Assembly (NCBI GenBank): GCA_003439945.1
Contig: QVRM01002165.1
Location: 43,501 to 107,500 of the forward strand
From: Dermanyssus gallinae
Taxonomy: Eukaryota; Arthropoda; Arachnida; Mesostigmata; Dermanyssidae
Direction of reading: 5' to 3'
DNA length: 64,000 bases
Shown here piece by piece: positions 33,113-42,959 of the stretch. Under the pieces are notes generated by a model. That model was not told the origin of the DNA. It searched no databases and worked only from the letters and a program-made list of their open reading frames with translations. The translations under genes and the position numbers were made by a program. The stretch's first letter is position 1. The number at the start of each line of letters is the position of its first letter.

Positions 33113-35435
33113 ACCTGTTGTTTCACAACCTTGTCAGCCGTGAAATTGAAAGCTTCGATGTTCTTTATGAAGCGGCTCGAAAGCACCAACCAGTGTTGGC
33201 CGTTGTCGATGTTCCCGGTATTTGGCGAGACCGACATAACCCGCCGCGCTGGTCTGCAATGAGACGGACTAATCTATCTCTTTTGGACAGAGCGGTAGGC
33301 GGTCTTGAGGTAAGCCCTGACATCGATTCCACTTGTGATCAGTTGGAGAGAACGATGAGAAGTGCAGTGAAGTGGAAAAGGTTATGGCAAAAGAGATCAC
33401 GCCCGTGGTACTCTCGAGCCTGCTACCTCGCCCACGCTGAAGTGCTCGGACTCCTGCGCCAAGCAAGAGCCAGAGCACCATCATCACTGCAAGCCAGGCG
33501 GGACTACTTTGAGCGTAGAAAGGCGTATATAAGACTCTGCTATGATCATAAAAGGGAACACGCAAGGCGGGAGGAACGACGGCTGCTCGAAAGGGCAGAG
33601 CGAGAGCCTTCGGCTTACATCGTGCGACCTCGTAGGGCGGTGAACCCGCTTAGCGACGGGCAGGTAGAGAGCCACCTAACTAATCTTTTATTCAATCGTG
33701 ACGTTGCGGCCGTATCTCCAATCGTACAGCATCCGCTTACACTGGAGCAGCACAACATGAATCTGCCTTTTGAGGTGGAGGAGGTGTGTCAGGTCCTACG
33801 GTCACTCCCGAAGAGAAAGAGCTCAGGGCCCGATCAGGTCTGCTATGAGCATTGGATCCAGTCACTTCCTCTCTTGGCAGAAACTCTTTGTGATTTCTTT
33901 AACGAAATTATAAAGAGGGGGCGGATGCCTAAAGTCTGGCATGTCGCCAGGCTTTCTCTTCTGTTCAAGGGTAAGCATGGTGATGACAAGCAGGATCCAA
34001 ATCTCTATCGTGGAGTGGCGTCAGAACGCACATTGAAGAAGATTTTCTGTAAGTTGGTTATTCGACGGATTGAGCGGGTGGCTGAAGAGGCACTTCCACC
34101 GGAGCAATTCGGTTTTAGGAGAGGCCGAGGCACCCGTGATGCAATCCATGTTCTCCAGTCAGAAATCGAGCGAGCTGTGGCACAACCCAAAGGTCATCTG
34201 TATGCTGTCTTTATTGACTGCGTCAAGGCCTTTGACAAAGCCCCTCGCCAACTGCTGGTTGAAGCATTCCAACGAGCAGGAGTGGGTGGCTCTCTCCTGA
34301 GTGTAATAGCAAGTTTCTTTGGGGAGGACACCTTGTTGGTAGACGGTGAGCAGGGTGTATTAGAGATTAAGCAAAATGTGGGAACTCCGCAAGGAGACCC
34401 GCTAAGCTGCGTCTCGTCTACACTTCTCCTTGCTGACCTCGTCGGTTACGTCCGACAGGAGTACCAAAAAGCCGTAGTGGTAATGTATGCAGATGATATC
34501 GTGGTCGCTCATCGCGATTTAGGTGCCATCAAGCGCATTACCTCTATGATAGAGGCGTTCCTTGTCTCGAAGGGACTTGAGATAAACACCAGGAAGACCA
34601 AAGCCATGAAATTCAGGCGTGGAGGTCGATTGGCTGCCAGAGACGTTATACGTTGCTGCGGCCAACCATTGGAGTTTGTTAACTCTTTCCAGTATCTTCG
34701 CCTTCGGGTTCATTACACGGGAACGACGTTCACAGCGCATGTAAACGAAACAGTACGGAAGGCACTTGTCTCTCTTTACGGGGAAGTAGGCAATGTCCGA
34801 AGACTGTCCGTTCTCTCAGCAGTGAGGCTCTTCATGCTTAAGATTGTTCCGGGGCTGATGTACGGTCTTGACAGGGTGTGGAAACACCTCACGCTGGCGA
34901 ATTTTAACCAGCTCGAAAGGTGTTTTTCATTATATATGAAGCGAGTGCTCTGCTTGCCTATCCGAGCGAGGAGCCGCTTTGTGTATCTCATGTCAGGCTG
35001 TCCACCGGCTGCTGAAACAATCCGACTAAGGCTGAAGATGCCGCGTACAGTACCTTACGAATGTTTTATTTCGGAGTGGGAAGCTAAAGTCGAACAGGCC
35101 AGACGGGAGGTCGGTGGTTTGGACGTTTTCAATGCCTTGCACCTTTGGTCTGGTCCTGCAGGTGACAATCGCCACGTATACACCAGGTACATAGTGCATG
35201 GTTATCACTACCTGGTATGTTCAAACGCAACCTTTCACGAGGAGTACGAGTTGTGCACCTGCCGGTTCTGCCTGCAGAGGTGTGCCAAGTACCATGCAGT
35301 GGAATGCACAGCGCTGGACCGAAAATCGCTGCACTACTTCTCTCGTCGGAAGCGTGAAGAAGATAGAGCTTCATGAGGAAACATTTTTGAAATGTATATT
35401 ATACTCAATTTGAGTGAAATAAACATAATTGTTAT
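33113..35435 (+). mobile_element. Family A non-LTR retrotransposon, 5'-truncated but with intact ORF
   Basis: This is the best-preserved retrotransposon copy of the family. It begins in the linker between endonuclease and RT, so the endonuclease is lost. It contains a complete RT and C-terminal zinc motif, a short 3'UTR and an AATAAA at 35,418-35,423. It ends against a (TA)n array from about 35,439. The exact 27-bp target duplication and the open 752-codon frame argue for a fairly recent insertion. Other fragments are at 7.6, 16.1, 18.9 and 39.4 kb. Confidence 0.92.
33118..35376 (+). CDS. Family A ORF2 remnant: reverse transcriptase with C-terminal CCHC motif
   Basis: The frame has 752 codons and opens at a TTG directly after an in-frame TAA in the junction repeat. 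It is therefore a truncation product and not a true start. RT boxes are intact: SSGPDQ (235-240), QFGFRRGRGTRDAI (330-343), FIDCVKAFD (365-373), GTPQGDPLS (422-430) and YADD (457-460). A thumb region and a C-terminal CCHC motif follow (Cys715, Cys718, His726, Cys730). The protein would reverse transcribe element RNA at a nicked target. Without the endonuclease this copy could only act with a helper. The clade is unresolved; RTE-, R1- and CR1-like features are mixed. The RT identity is certain. Confidence 0.92.
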   Translation: MFHNLVSREIESFDVLYEAARKHQPVLAVVDVPGIWRDRHNPPRWSAMRRTNLSLLDRAVGGLEVSPDIDSTCDQLERTMRSAVKWKRLWQKRSRPWYSRACYLAHAEVLGLLRQARARAPSSLQARRDYFERRKAYIRLCYDHKREHARREERRLLERAEREPSAYIVRPRRAVNPLSDGQVESHLTNLLFNRDVAAVSPIVQHPLTLEQHNMNLPFEVEEVCQVLRSLPKRKSSGPDQVCYEHWIQSLPLLAETLCDFFNEIIKRGRMPKVWHVARLSLLFKGKHGDDKQDPNLYRGVASERTLKKIFCKLVIRRIERVAEEALPPEQFGFRRGRGTRDAIHVLQSEIERAVAQPKGHLYAVFIDCVKAFDKAPRQLLVEAFQRAGVGGSLLSVIASFFGEDTLLVDGEQGVLEIKQNVGTPQGDPLSCVSSTLLLADLVGYVRQEYQKAVVVMYADDIVVAHRDLGAIKRITSMIEAFLVSKGLEINTRKTKAMKFRRGGRLAARDVIRCCGQPLEFVNSFQYLRLRVHYTGTTFTAHVNETVRKALVSLYGEVGNVRRLSVLSAVRLFMLKIVPGLMYGLDRVWKHLTLANFNQLERCFSLYMKRVLCLPIRARSRFVYLMSGCPPAAETIRLRLKMPRTVPYECFISEWEAKVEQARREVGGLDVFNALHLWSGPAGDNRHVYTRYIVHGYHYLVCSNATFHEEYELCTCRFCLQRCAKYHAVECTALDRKSLHYFSRRKREEDRAS

Positions 35436-35436
35436 T

Positions 35437-35437
35437 G

Positions 35438-35535
<98 letters not shown>

Positions 35536-35540
35536 AATAC
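35437..35540. repeat. (TA)n array at the 3' end of family A
   Basis: About 95 bases of near-perfect TA follow the 3'UTR. A 65-bp segment (35,541-35,605), containing a small inverted pair around atccaacatgc...gcatgctggat-like words, comes before the right target duplication. Confidence 0.95.
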
Positions 35541-35605
35541 ATCAATCCAACATGCTTGTATGCTGGATTGGCCAATATATATATACGAATATATGTTGTG
35601 TACAC

Positions 35606-35632
35606 ATTAAGAACTGAGCAGGTGAGATGCGG
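35606..35632. repeat. Right target-site duplication of family A insertion (27 bp)
   Basis: This is identical to 33,022-33,048. The (TA)n array and the 65-bp tail segment are inside the duplicated sites, so they arrived with or grew inside the insertion. Confidence 0.95.
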
Positions 35633-37320
35633 TGGGCGACATTTTCCTTTTAATGTCACGCACGATGAAATTTCTGTAGATTATGAAGGTGAAGGGACCA
35701 AAAACCTACCCCTGAGAAGTACCGATCGAGACAATTCCAGGGGTAACGCTCAAGCCACCTGCAGCGCAGTCACCAGCGATATCGGTCGAAAGTTTCTAGG
35801 TTAATTCTTATCGCCTTTGCTTTGTATAGCGGGATTACCGCTGATGCTTTTAGGCGTTCAGGGAACACCCCGGCCATGAAAGACATGCTGAAGATCGCAG
35901 CTAGAAAAACCTGATAACGCGTCTATTGAATTCAACTGTTTTCGTCAATGCACATCTCTCCAGGCTTTAAATAGATCCGACTTCACACCTTTTTCTGCGC
36001 AGTGCAGTTCCTGAGCTGGGTTAACAATAAAGGGAAACGAGATGGCGTTATCGACCGTCTCTTGTGGGAAAAGCCCAGTCGTGGTTGTAGCCCCGAATGA
36101 GATGAAAAACTCGTTTAGTACGTCTATTGCTTCCTGGGCTTCTCCGAGCTCTTGGCCATCGACTAGTAGACACGATGGTATCATAGCTTTTTTACCACGG
36201 CCGCATATTTCATCAAGAAACGGCCACCGTTTTGCAAGCCGACCATTGACAGCTGTGAATTGTTTTCTCGAAGTAGGCTTCCCCTGTTTCTCGAAGCCTC
36301 TGCTTATCACTTGCTTGCTACCGCTGCAGCGTCTGCCTGCCGACTACGGTCCGTTTGTAAAGCTACCGACGACCTGTCAGCCACACGTCTTAGTTCAGCC
36401 AGCTCAACGCCAAACCAATGAGCACAATTTACCTTATTTAGAGCTGCTTTAACGGGAGATTTTTGTCAAACAGGTGTCGACGCCCCCTATTGTACGACTC
36501 ATAACCCTCATTAGGATACTCTGACGCGAGAGCTGAAGACCAGTCCACCTTGGAGACACCGTCTTTATACCGTCCTAGGCCCTCGTCATTAAGCGGTAGC
36601 CAGAGTGAGCCTCAGGTTTCGCCGCAAACTGCGGCAATGGCGCCGTGTTGCCCGCCAACATAAACTCCACTGGGCAGTGGCCGGAAAAGACCGTGTCAGC
36701 AACGAAGAGAGTGATCTGTAGATATCGCTCATTTTTGTTTGAATTTCTGTTTTCATTAGTCAATGCACGAGCCCAGAGGGACAGCACTGGACCTAAGGTT
36801 TAAACGCGTTATCACATTGACCGCACGCTTGACACCCTTTTTGGCGCGTGACACAAAATTCAACAGGGATAGTGCAACCGCCTAGCAGGTCAATGTTGGT
36901 GTCCCCCATTAGTATACAAGGCAAACCCCAGTCGTTGGCAGAATAGAGTCAAAGATCTCCATGAGAGTGTTCACCGATCGTGCCTCATTAAAGTATACTC
37001 CAACGACAGAGCCGTCAAAGCCAGGACGGCAGAGACCTAACTTTATGGCCTGCACAGTGCCGTCATCGCTCGACCTTATAGCGGTATCCATGAGGTCGAA
37101 TCCACAACGCTCGTAGATTGCGAGATCTTTTCCTCCTCCTCTCTCAAGTCTGCAGGCAGATATAGAATTACAGCCCTAAAGGAGCTCGTCAGCCTCCCTA
37201 AACCGGGTTTATCCCACTATACCCACATCTCCGTCAAAATGCGAGCCGTCAATTAGAGCCATAATTTCGTCGAACCTCGTCACGCAACGGAGGTTCCTTG
37301 CATTTACATGTCACCATTCA
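35633..37320 (-). mobile_element. Element K (CR1/Jockey-like non-LTR), endonuclease and first RT blocks
   Basis: This minus-strand element is decayed and split by family A. Endonuclease pieces run from about 37,290. They include DEIMALIDGSHFDGDVGIVG, then RLERGGGKDLAIYERCGFDL (37,150-37,090), then GSVVGVYFNEARS. These match the order of an AP-endonuclease of CR1/Jockey elements (HFD..GI.ETR, RxGGGVAxYxR, GVYRPP). The EN-RT linker lies at 36,310-35,945. At about 35,900-35,800 the first RT block reads AGVFPERLKASAVIPLYKAK. K is the older host into which family A jumped. Confidence 0.8.
36780..37300 (-). pseudogene. AP-endonuclease domain of element K ORF2
   Basis: See the three motif blocks listed for element K. 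The block LERGGGKDLAIYERCGF is the most diagnostic, as it corresponds to the EN strand R-x-G-G-G-V-A-x-Y. Near 36,905 the frame meets a stop where the GDFN catalytic block is expected (the sequence reads CLVY, stop, WGTPTLTC). At least two frame changes occur. Inactive. Confidence 0.75.
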
Positions 37321-38300
37321 AAGCTGGTATAACCGTAATATACGTCGCCAAGCGGCACTGGCCTACAGAGACGTCCAACAGGTCAACGTCCTCAGGCAGT
37401 TCGGTCATCGCATACCTCGGTGGTCTTCAACCACTGTGGCGTTGGCAACAGCAGCGGAAGCGGCGTCAGCAGAAGCGGCGGCAACAACAATGGCATTAGC
37501 GGTAGCAGCAACAACGGCAGCAGAAGCCGCAGCAACAATGACAACCTCATCTACAGAGCTAATAGCAGAGGCGGCAGCTCAGCGACCAGGGTGGCGACGT
37601 CTTCAACGTTCTCTGACAATTGGCCCAATCGTGCCATTCGCTGGTCTACCTGTCGCCGTCGGTAGCTGATGGCAAGGCGTTTTTTGCCGACGCCTTCACC
37701 TCCACATACCGGCCTCTGTCACGCTCTACTTCAGTCCACGTGTCACAGTTTCCACTGACGAAATCGGCGCTAATATCACCTGGTCTTATGCGGCAGACTT
37801 GGTGCGGTTTGATAAGGTAGGCCGCAACGTCCGCCTCCACACTACTTACTGTGGCCTGTCGTGCCGCCTTCGCCCTCCGTTAGCTCCAACATAGAATCCA
37901 ACAGACCCGTCTCGTTATGGTCGGACCAGCGCGCCGCTGACCCTTTGGGCGTGAGGCGTAGTTGCAGCGCTGCGCCGGCCTCTGACAGTCGTCAGTGGCG
38001 GAAGCAGTGTCCGACGCCAGTGCGATTTGGGTGCAGCCGGCGTCTGCAGAGGCAGCCAGTTTTTGCAGTCCATCGTATCCGCCGTCACCTCCTCGGCGTT
38101 TTTCCTCTTCTGTCCACCCTCCCTGCAGCCAGCTTCATTTGCCTCCAGCCGCTTACGGTACGAAGTCGCTATCCAGGGTACTTTGGGGTGGGGGGGGGGG
38201 GCTACAATGGACTAGAAATTGTACGCCCAGATGAGTGCGATCTAAGTCGGTACCGATCTGGTGGTGGGGTTAGTTTGGCTCGAAATTAGTGTTCATCAGT
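37320..38300. other. GC-rich trinucleotide-repeat region, possibly ORF1 of element K
   Basis: This lies immediately 5' of the K endonuclease on the minus strand. GCA/ACA-type trinucleotide sequence at 37,440-37,580 gives Ala/Val-rich or Asn/Ser-rich frames. A 64-codon minus frame (37,840-37,646) is charged and motif-free. Position suggests K ORF1, but no zinc knuckle is visible, so the identity is open. Confidence 0.3.
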
Positions 38301-39364
38301 CCAAGGTTTAGACTAGAAAAATCGATTGGCTGAGTCGATTTATCGTCGCGGCCCCTTCCACTAAGCCCGGTCGGATACTCAGTGCACTAGCACTGGGGGC
38401 ACTGGAGCTAGTGCACTAGCCTTAGTGGTCATCTAGCGGAAGGAGGGTCACCGGATTGATGCTTGTTTTTATTTGATTTTTTAGGCGATCTTTTTGGAAA
38501 TAGATGATCAACCACACCTCTGACAGCTAGCGGCTATGCAAGCTCTATATAGGACACCCTAGATATCTCAACATTTCCGGTCCTCGGTGCGTTGAAGGTA
38601 TTCCTCACGGCGATAACAAATCCGTAAGAGACGACTGATAGTCTAGATTTAAAAACAACCACCTTAAAAAATGATCCTGGACCACTTTGGTGATCAGGAA
38701 CTCACTCGAGAATTAGTGACGGGTCGGCAGTTACTCTTGCTCCTCCATTCCGCAAACTTAAATCACGTTTAAAATTGCTGTCTGTCGTGCTCAACAAACC
38801 TGGCGTGGCAGTTCGTAAGCAGGGTGTTACAACTACGGGCTACTATGAGCATCTGGCGGTCTTAGCAAGTTGAACGCGTTCCCACTTCAGTGCCACCAAG
38901 TTTCTAGAAGCGCCCACTTGGCGTGGGTATTATGACAATATTAAGGCCAATTCATTGTTATGCATAACCACCTGCAAAATCCCGAGTGGTGCCAAAATGC
39001 GTAACATCACTAGCATGGCTCTAGATATTAGAAAAACTTGTTGTGGGCCTGCAGATTTAGGTGCAAGTACTAATAATACTAGTGAAACGAAACTGCTAAA
39101 ACTGCAAAAAAAAAAACTGCTAAATTAGTTACCATCTATTAATAAAATAGTGAAACTTTAGTTAACGGTTGTCTAACTTTGAATTTCGCTTTGCCGAACA
39201 GAGAGCTCCGTCCGTACTCTACTACTTATGTCATAATCGAAATGTGGCACTCAGATAGTCTCGTACACAAGGTAGCCATTGTCAAAACGTTGCGCAATAA
39301 GTAAATCTGTACTGAAAGCATGTTCTCGTGAACAAATAGATGGAAAAATAAAATAATTTAATTA
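38301..39364. other. Unassigned, with an inverted-repeat segment
   Basis: A perfect 11-bp inverted pair (38,381-38,391 and 38,407-38,417, arm agtgcactagc) is nested in a looser outer pair (ccttccactaag near 38,354; cttagtgg with cggaagg near 38,420-38,448). The remainder to 39,364 is AT-rich and featureless. Confidence 0.5.
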
Positions 39365-40095
39365 TGCTTATTTCACTCAAATTGAGTATGATATAAAGTT
39401 TAAAAATGTTTCTTCATGATACTTTATCTTCTTAACGCTTCCGACGAGAGAAGTAGGGCAACGATTTTTAATTTAGCGCTGTGAATTCCACTGCATGGTG
39501 CTTGGCACGCCTCTGAAGGCAGAACCGGCACGTGCGCAATTCGTACTCATCATGAGAGGCTACTTTTGAACATACCAGGTAGTGATAACCATGTACTATG
39601 TACTCTGTGTATATGTGGCGACTGCCATATGCAGGACCAGACCAAAGGTGCAAGGCATTGAAAACGTCCAAACCACCGACCTCCCGTCTGGCCTGTTAGG
39701 TTTTAGCTTCCCATTTCGAAATAAAACATTCGTAAGGTACTGTAGACGGCATCTTCAGCCTTAGTGGGATTGTTCCAGTAGCCGGTGGACGAGATACACA
39801 AAGCGGCTCTTTGCTCTGATAGGCAAGCAAAGCACTCGCTTCATATATAATTAAAAACACCTCTCAGTCTGGTTAATATTCGCCAGCATGAGGTGGTTCC
39901 ACACCCTGTCAAGACCATACATCAGCCCCGGAACAATGTTAAGCACGATGAGCTTCACTGCTAAGAAAGCGGACAGCCATCAGACATTGTCTACCTTCCC
40001 GTAAAGAGAGACAAGTTTCTTCCGTACTGTTTCGTTTATATGCGCTGTGAACTGTGAACTAAACCAGAAGGCCAATATACTAAAAAGAGTAAAAA
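39365..40095 (-). mobile_element. Family A non-LTR retrotransposon, 3' fragment
   Basis: This is a minus-strand copy colinear with the 34,680-35,435 part of the full element. It includes the C-terminal piece MDVFNALHLWSGPA (39,671-39,630), HGYHYLVCS and the CRFCLQRRAKHHAVEF motif. The last Cys of the CCHC has become Phe. The 3' terminus carries the ACTCAATTTGAGTGAAATAA block near 39,395-39,368. Its 5' edge is near 40,095 after a shared aaagagttaa-like word. No (TA)n tail. Confidence 0.85.
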
Positions 40096-40223
40096 AAAAG
40101 TAAAATTACGAAATAATCGGCTGTATTTAGGATAGGATGCAGAATAAATAACGTTTTCTATAGAGTAGCCTTAATGGAGAATTTGACATTGTATAAGCGC
40201 GCTTAATCCGACTGTTCGTCAAG

Positions 40224-40423
40224 TTTTTTTTTTTTAGATTTTCCGTAAGACCAATGCCCGTGTACGTATTTTTCGTGTCATGGCTAATTTTCGATCCACT
40301 CCGGCATTTACCTTGTGTAAATTGGCAACCATGCAAACCGATTTAAGAGTGGCCGGTGTGGGTCTCGAACCCAGTCCTCCCGAATGCAAGGCAAAGGCTT
40401 TGCCACTAAGCCATCTTGCTCGG
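40224..40423 (-). mobile_element. tRNA-derived SINE, family 1, copy 3 (best preserved)
   Basis: This 200-bp copy has, on the minus strand, a perfect A box TGGCTTAGTGG (40,413-40,403), B box GGTTCGAGACC (40,371-40,361), the full body and a pure A tail (T12 at 40,224-40,235). The tRNA-like arm has loop CTTGCAT, that is a TGC anticodon position, so an alanine-type tRNA ancestor is plausible but not certain. Confidence 0.9.
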
Positions 40424-40429
40424 TCACGT

Positions 40430-41090
40430 GGTTAATGTGGTCAAAAGTGAAGCCACACACATTTGAAGCAACGCTGTCCGCTCTCGTGAACGAACCAGTC
40501 CAGTTAGCTAAGTTGTCTGCCAGTGTCCAGCGGAGCGGGACGCCAATGTCGCCCGCCGACTCGCCGTTGGCAACGACCACAAAACAGGAGTTTCGCCGGC
40601 GTGTGCCCGCCGATCTCGCGCGCGACATTCCCGCGCCGTGCCAATGTGTTCACAGCGTCGTGTCTTCTGTCGTTGCCTTTCAATGCCATAGATGGCTGGC
40701 TGTCTGGCTGTCTGTCTGGCTGGCTGGGTTGCCATCGTGACCCATTTGCCGGAACATCGCTACTCCCGCCGTTCACTCGCCCGTCTTTGTTCCGCCGTCC
40801 GTAGGAAGGCATGAACTGTTTATATGCAAAACGTGGCAGTGGTAGCGCTGCTTTTGCTGCTGCATGAGCGGGTTTTCAACGGCGGAAGCTGTGATGAGAA
40901 TCAGACTGGTACGTGCACGTTCTCATTGGCGCTCGTCGATGCGAACCTCAACCAATACGCTCATTTCTTTGCTGCCTCCCTACTGGCAACGTTGAAGGAA
41001 TCTCCTCCCATACACCCCTATAGACACACACAACGCCACATGTATATACGCAAACAAAAACGACATAATATGTAGATAATATATAAGATT
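40430..41090. other. GC-richer unassigned segment
   Basis: Overlapping frames occur on both strands without recognisable motifs. Simple CTGG/CTGT repeats lie at 40,695-40,730. No gene is supported. Confidence 0.3.
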
Positions 41091-41280
41091 GAAATATATA
41101 TATATATATATATATATATTTAATTTTTATGGCGAGCACTGCTGACTGTGCAACATGTTGTAAATGATTAATAAATCATCAAAATATTGTTATATAGATA
41201 GTATATATATATATATATATATATAGATATATATATATATTATGACATATATATATATTATATATATATATATTATATAT

Positions 41281-41313
<33 letters not shown>

Positions 41314-41322
41314 TATATATTA

Positions 41323-41360
<38 letters not shown>

Positions 41361-41468
41361 TATATATATATAAAATATTTGATGATTTATTAATCATTTA
41401 CAACATGTTTGCACAGTCAGGCAGTGCTCGCCATAAAAAAATTAAATATATATTTATATATATACTCG

Positions 41469-41518
<50 letters not shown>

Positions 41519-41607
41519 TATATATATAAATATATATTTAATTTTTTTTTTATGGCGAGCACTGCTGACTGTGCAAACATGTTGTAAATGATTAATAAAT
41601 CATCAAA

Positions 41608-41650
<43 letters not shown>
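41090..41650. repeat. Three alternating inverted copies of a 70-80 bp 3'-end unit embedded in (TA)n
   Basis: Units lie at 41,119-41,188 (plus), 41,372-41,447 (minus) and 41,536-41,613 (plus). All contain the words ggcgagcactgctgactgtg and aatgattaataaatcatc, or their complements, and are separated by (TA)n-rich sequence. The same unit forms the 3'UTR end of the R2-like element at 56,200-56,265. Units two and three with their TA flanks form a large near-perfect palindrome (about 41,372-41,470 against 41,511-41,613). I read them as severely truncated 3' ends of the R2-like family that were rearranged. Confidence 0.8.
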
Positions 41651-42130
41651 GGTGTGACTGAAAGAATTTTATAGCGATACATAAAATTGTAGAGCTCGTT
41701 AAAACGAATATTTTTTCCAATGGAACATGTGCTCTGAGAAGTCTTGTTTCGGAGTTACAGTGAAATTACTACAATTTGTAACACTGGTGTTTTTGCCCGA
41801 CATAGGAGCACAAAATGTGCTGTTGCGAGACAACCAGTCTTCCTAGACAGAAACTAAGCACACCGTCGTGTTCGTGATAAAATTCTGCTCCATCTGATGA
41901 ATATGCAAGGCCGGTCAGAAGACGCGACATGGTCGATAATCGTGGCAGCTGATGAGACTTGGGTACATTTTTATGGCCCTCTACTAAAATCTCAGAGCTC
42001 GTGGTGATTAGGCATAAAGGCGCCCTCCTTACCCACAAAGGTGCAGCAACGGTCGGGTGGCAAGATGATGGTCGCCATCTACTTCTTCAAAAGCTCCTTC
42101 AAAAGGTTGTGACTTTATCAAACTAGAAGC
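41651..42130 (+). mobile_element. Mariner-like transposon remnant
   Basis: At 41,920-42,110 the plus strand reads VAADETWVHFYGPLLKS (first catalytic Asp box) and then VQQRSGGKMMVAIYFF, a block found in mariner transposases between the first and second Asp. Nothing is left of the second and third Asp. A possible terminus cagggtgtgactgaaag begins at 41,650 right after a (TA)n array, but I find no matching opposite end. Confidence 0.6.
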
Positions 42131-42557
42131 AAGTGGTACAATGACGAAAACGATTTGTATTCAACAGAACACTTATCAGAAGTTTTCACTGCGCTGACTA
42201 GGAGCAATTCTAAAGCGTCTCTTCTGCGATGGTTCCGGGTTGAAAATACGGCGCTCTTCTGGAGACACGCTAGTAAAGCACTCAGCTTACTCGCCGTTCG
42301 CAATTCGCATCGTGCGATTGCTTCACCCTTCCGAAAGTAACAATATAGTTAATAGAGCGAAGAAAAGATATACGTTTTGATTTAAGCGAATCAAATGACT
42401 TTAATCTATCGAGGTGGAGTTAGAAAACATCGGATTTTTGAAGGTGTGCTTCGATGCATGGATCCACGTCACTGGTAGGTTGACGTCGAAATGAAAATAA
42501 TGACTTTACTGGTAGAATTTTTGGTTTATCAATCTGTTTTAAAACTTTTGTTCCGGT

Positions 42558-42613
<56 letters not shown>

Positions 42614-42691
42614 ATTTACACATAAATATAAACATATTGTGATGATAAATTTACACATAAATATAAACATATTGTGAGAATAAATAAAAAA
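42131..42691. other. Unassigned with (TA)n and a 28-bp direct repeat
   Basis: (TA)n occurs at 42,564-42,605. A 28-bp direct repeat starting tttacacataaatataaac lies at 42,614-42,641 and 42,650-42,677. I see no gene. Confidence 0.6.
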
Positions 42692-42946
42692 ATGCCGATC
42701 TTTTTTTTTTTTTTTTTTTTTTTACTGCTGAAACCTCTCAGCATTACTTTGGGGGATTACGGGAATCCAGACGGACATGCGCCACCCCAGCCATGGTGAC
42801 TAGTCTGGGACTCGCAAACCCAGTAAACCCGCTTCCCCCCCACCCCCAGGGATCGGTAACTGCGTAGGCATTGCTTCGAATCCATGGAAGTGGTGTTGCA
42901 CCAACTCCTACATTCTACTCCAATCTGGCACCAACCATGCCGATCT
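42692..42946 (-). mobile_element. Retroposon (SINE-like) with perfect 10-bp target duplication and poly-A tail
   Basis: The segment 42,702-42,936 is flanked by the direct repeat atgccgatct (42,692-42,701 and 42,937-42,946). It ends on the minus strand in a pure A tail of about 22 bases (T run at 42,702-42,723). The body is GC-rich, about 210 bp, non-coding, with a G-run near its centre. A weak B-box-like GGATTCGAAGC occurs about 60 bases from its 5' end, so a tRNA or other pol III origin is possible. The clean duplication and pure tail indicate a young insertion. It is not related to SINE family 1 or 2. Confidence 0.85.
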
Positions 42947-42959
42947 AAGCGGTCGCATC

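Noticed and set aside
33269..33565. Minus-strand frames overlapping the family A ORF
   Set aside because: They are antisense shadows of the intact 752-codon RT frame, with no motif of their own.
41090..41650. CRISPR-like array
   Set aside because: The repeated units are few, alternate in orientation and are separated by TA repeats rather than unique spacers. The genome is eukaryotic.
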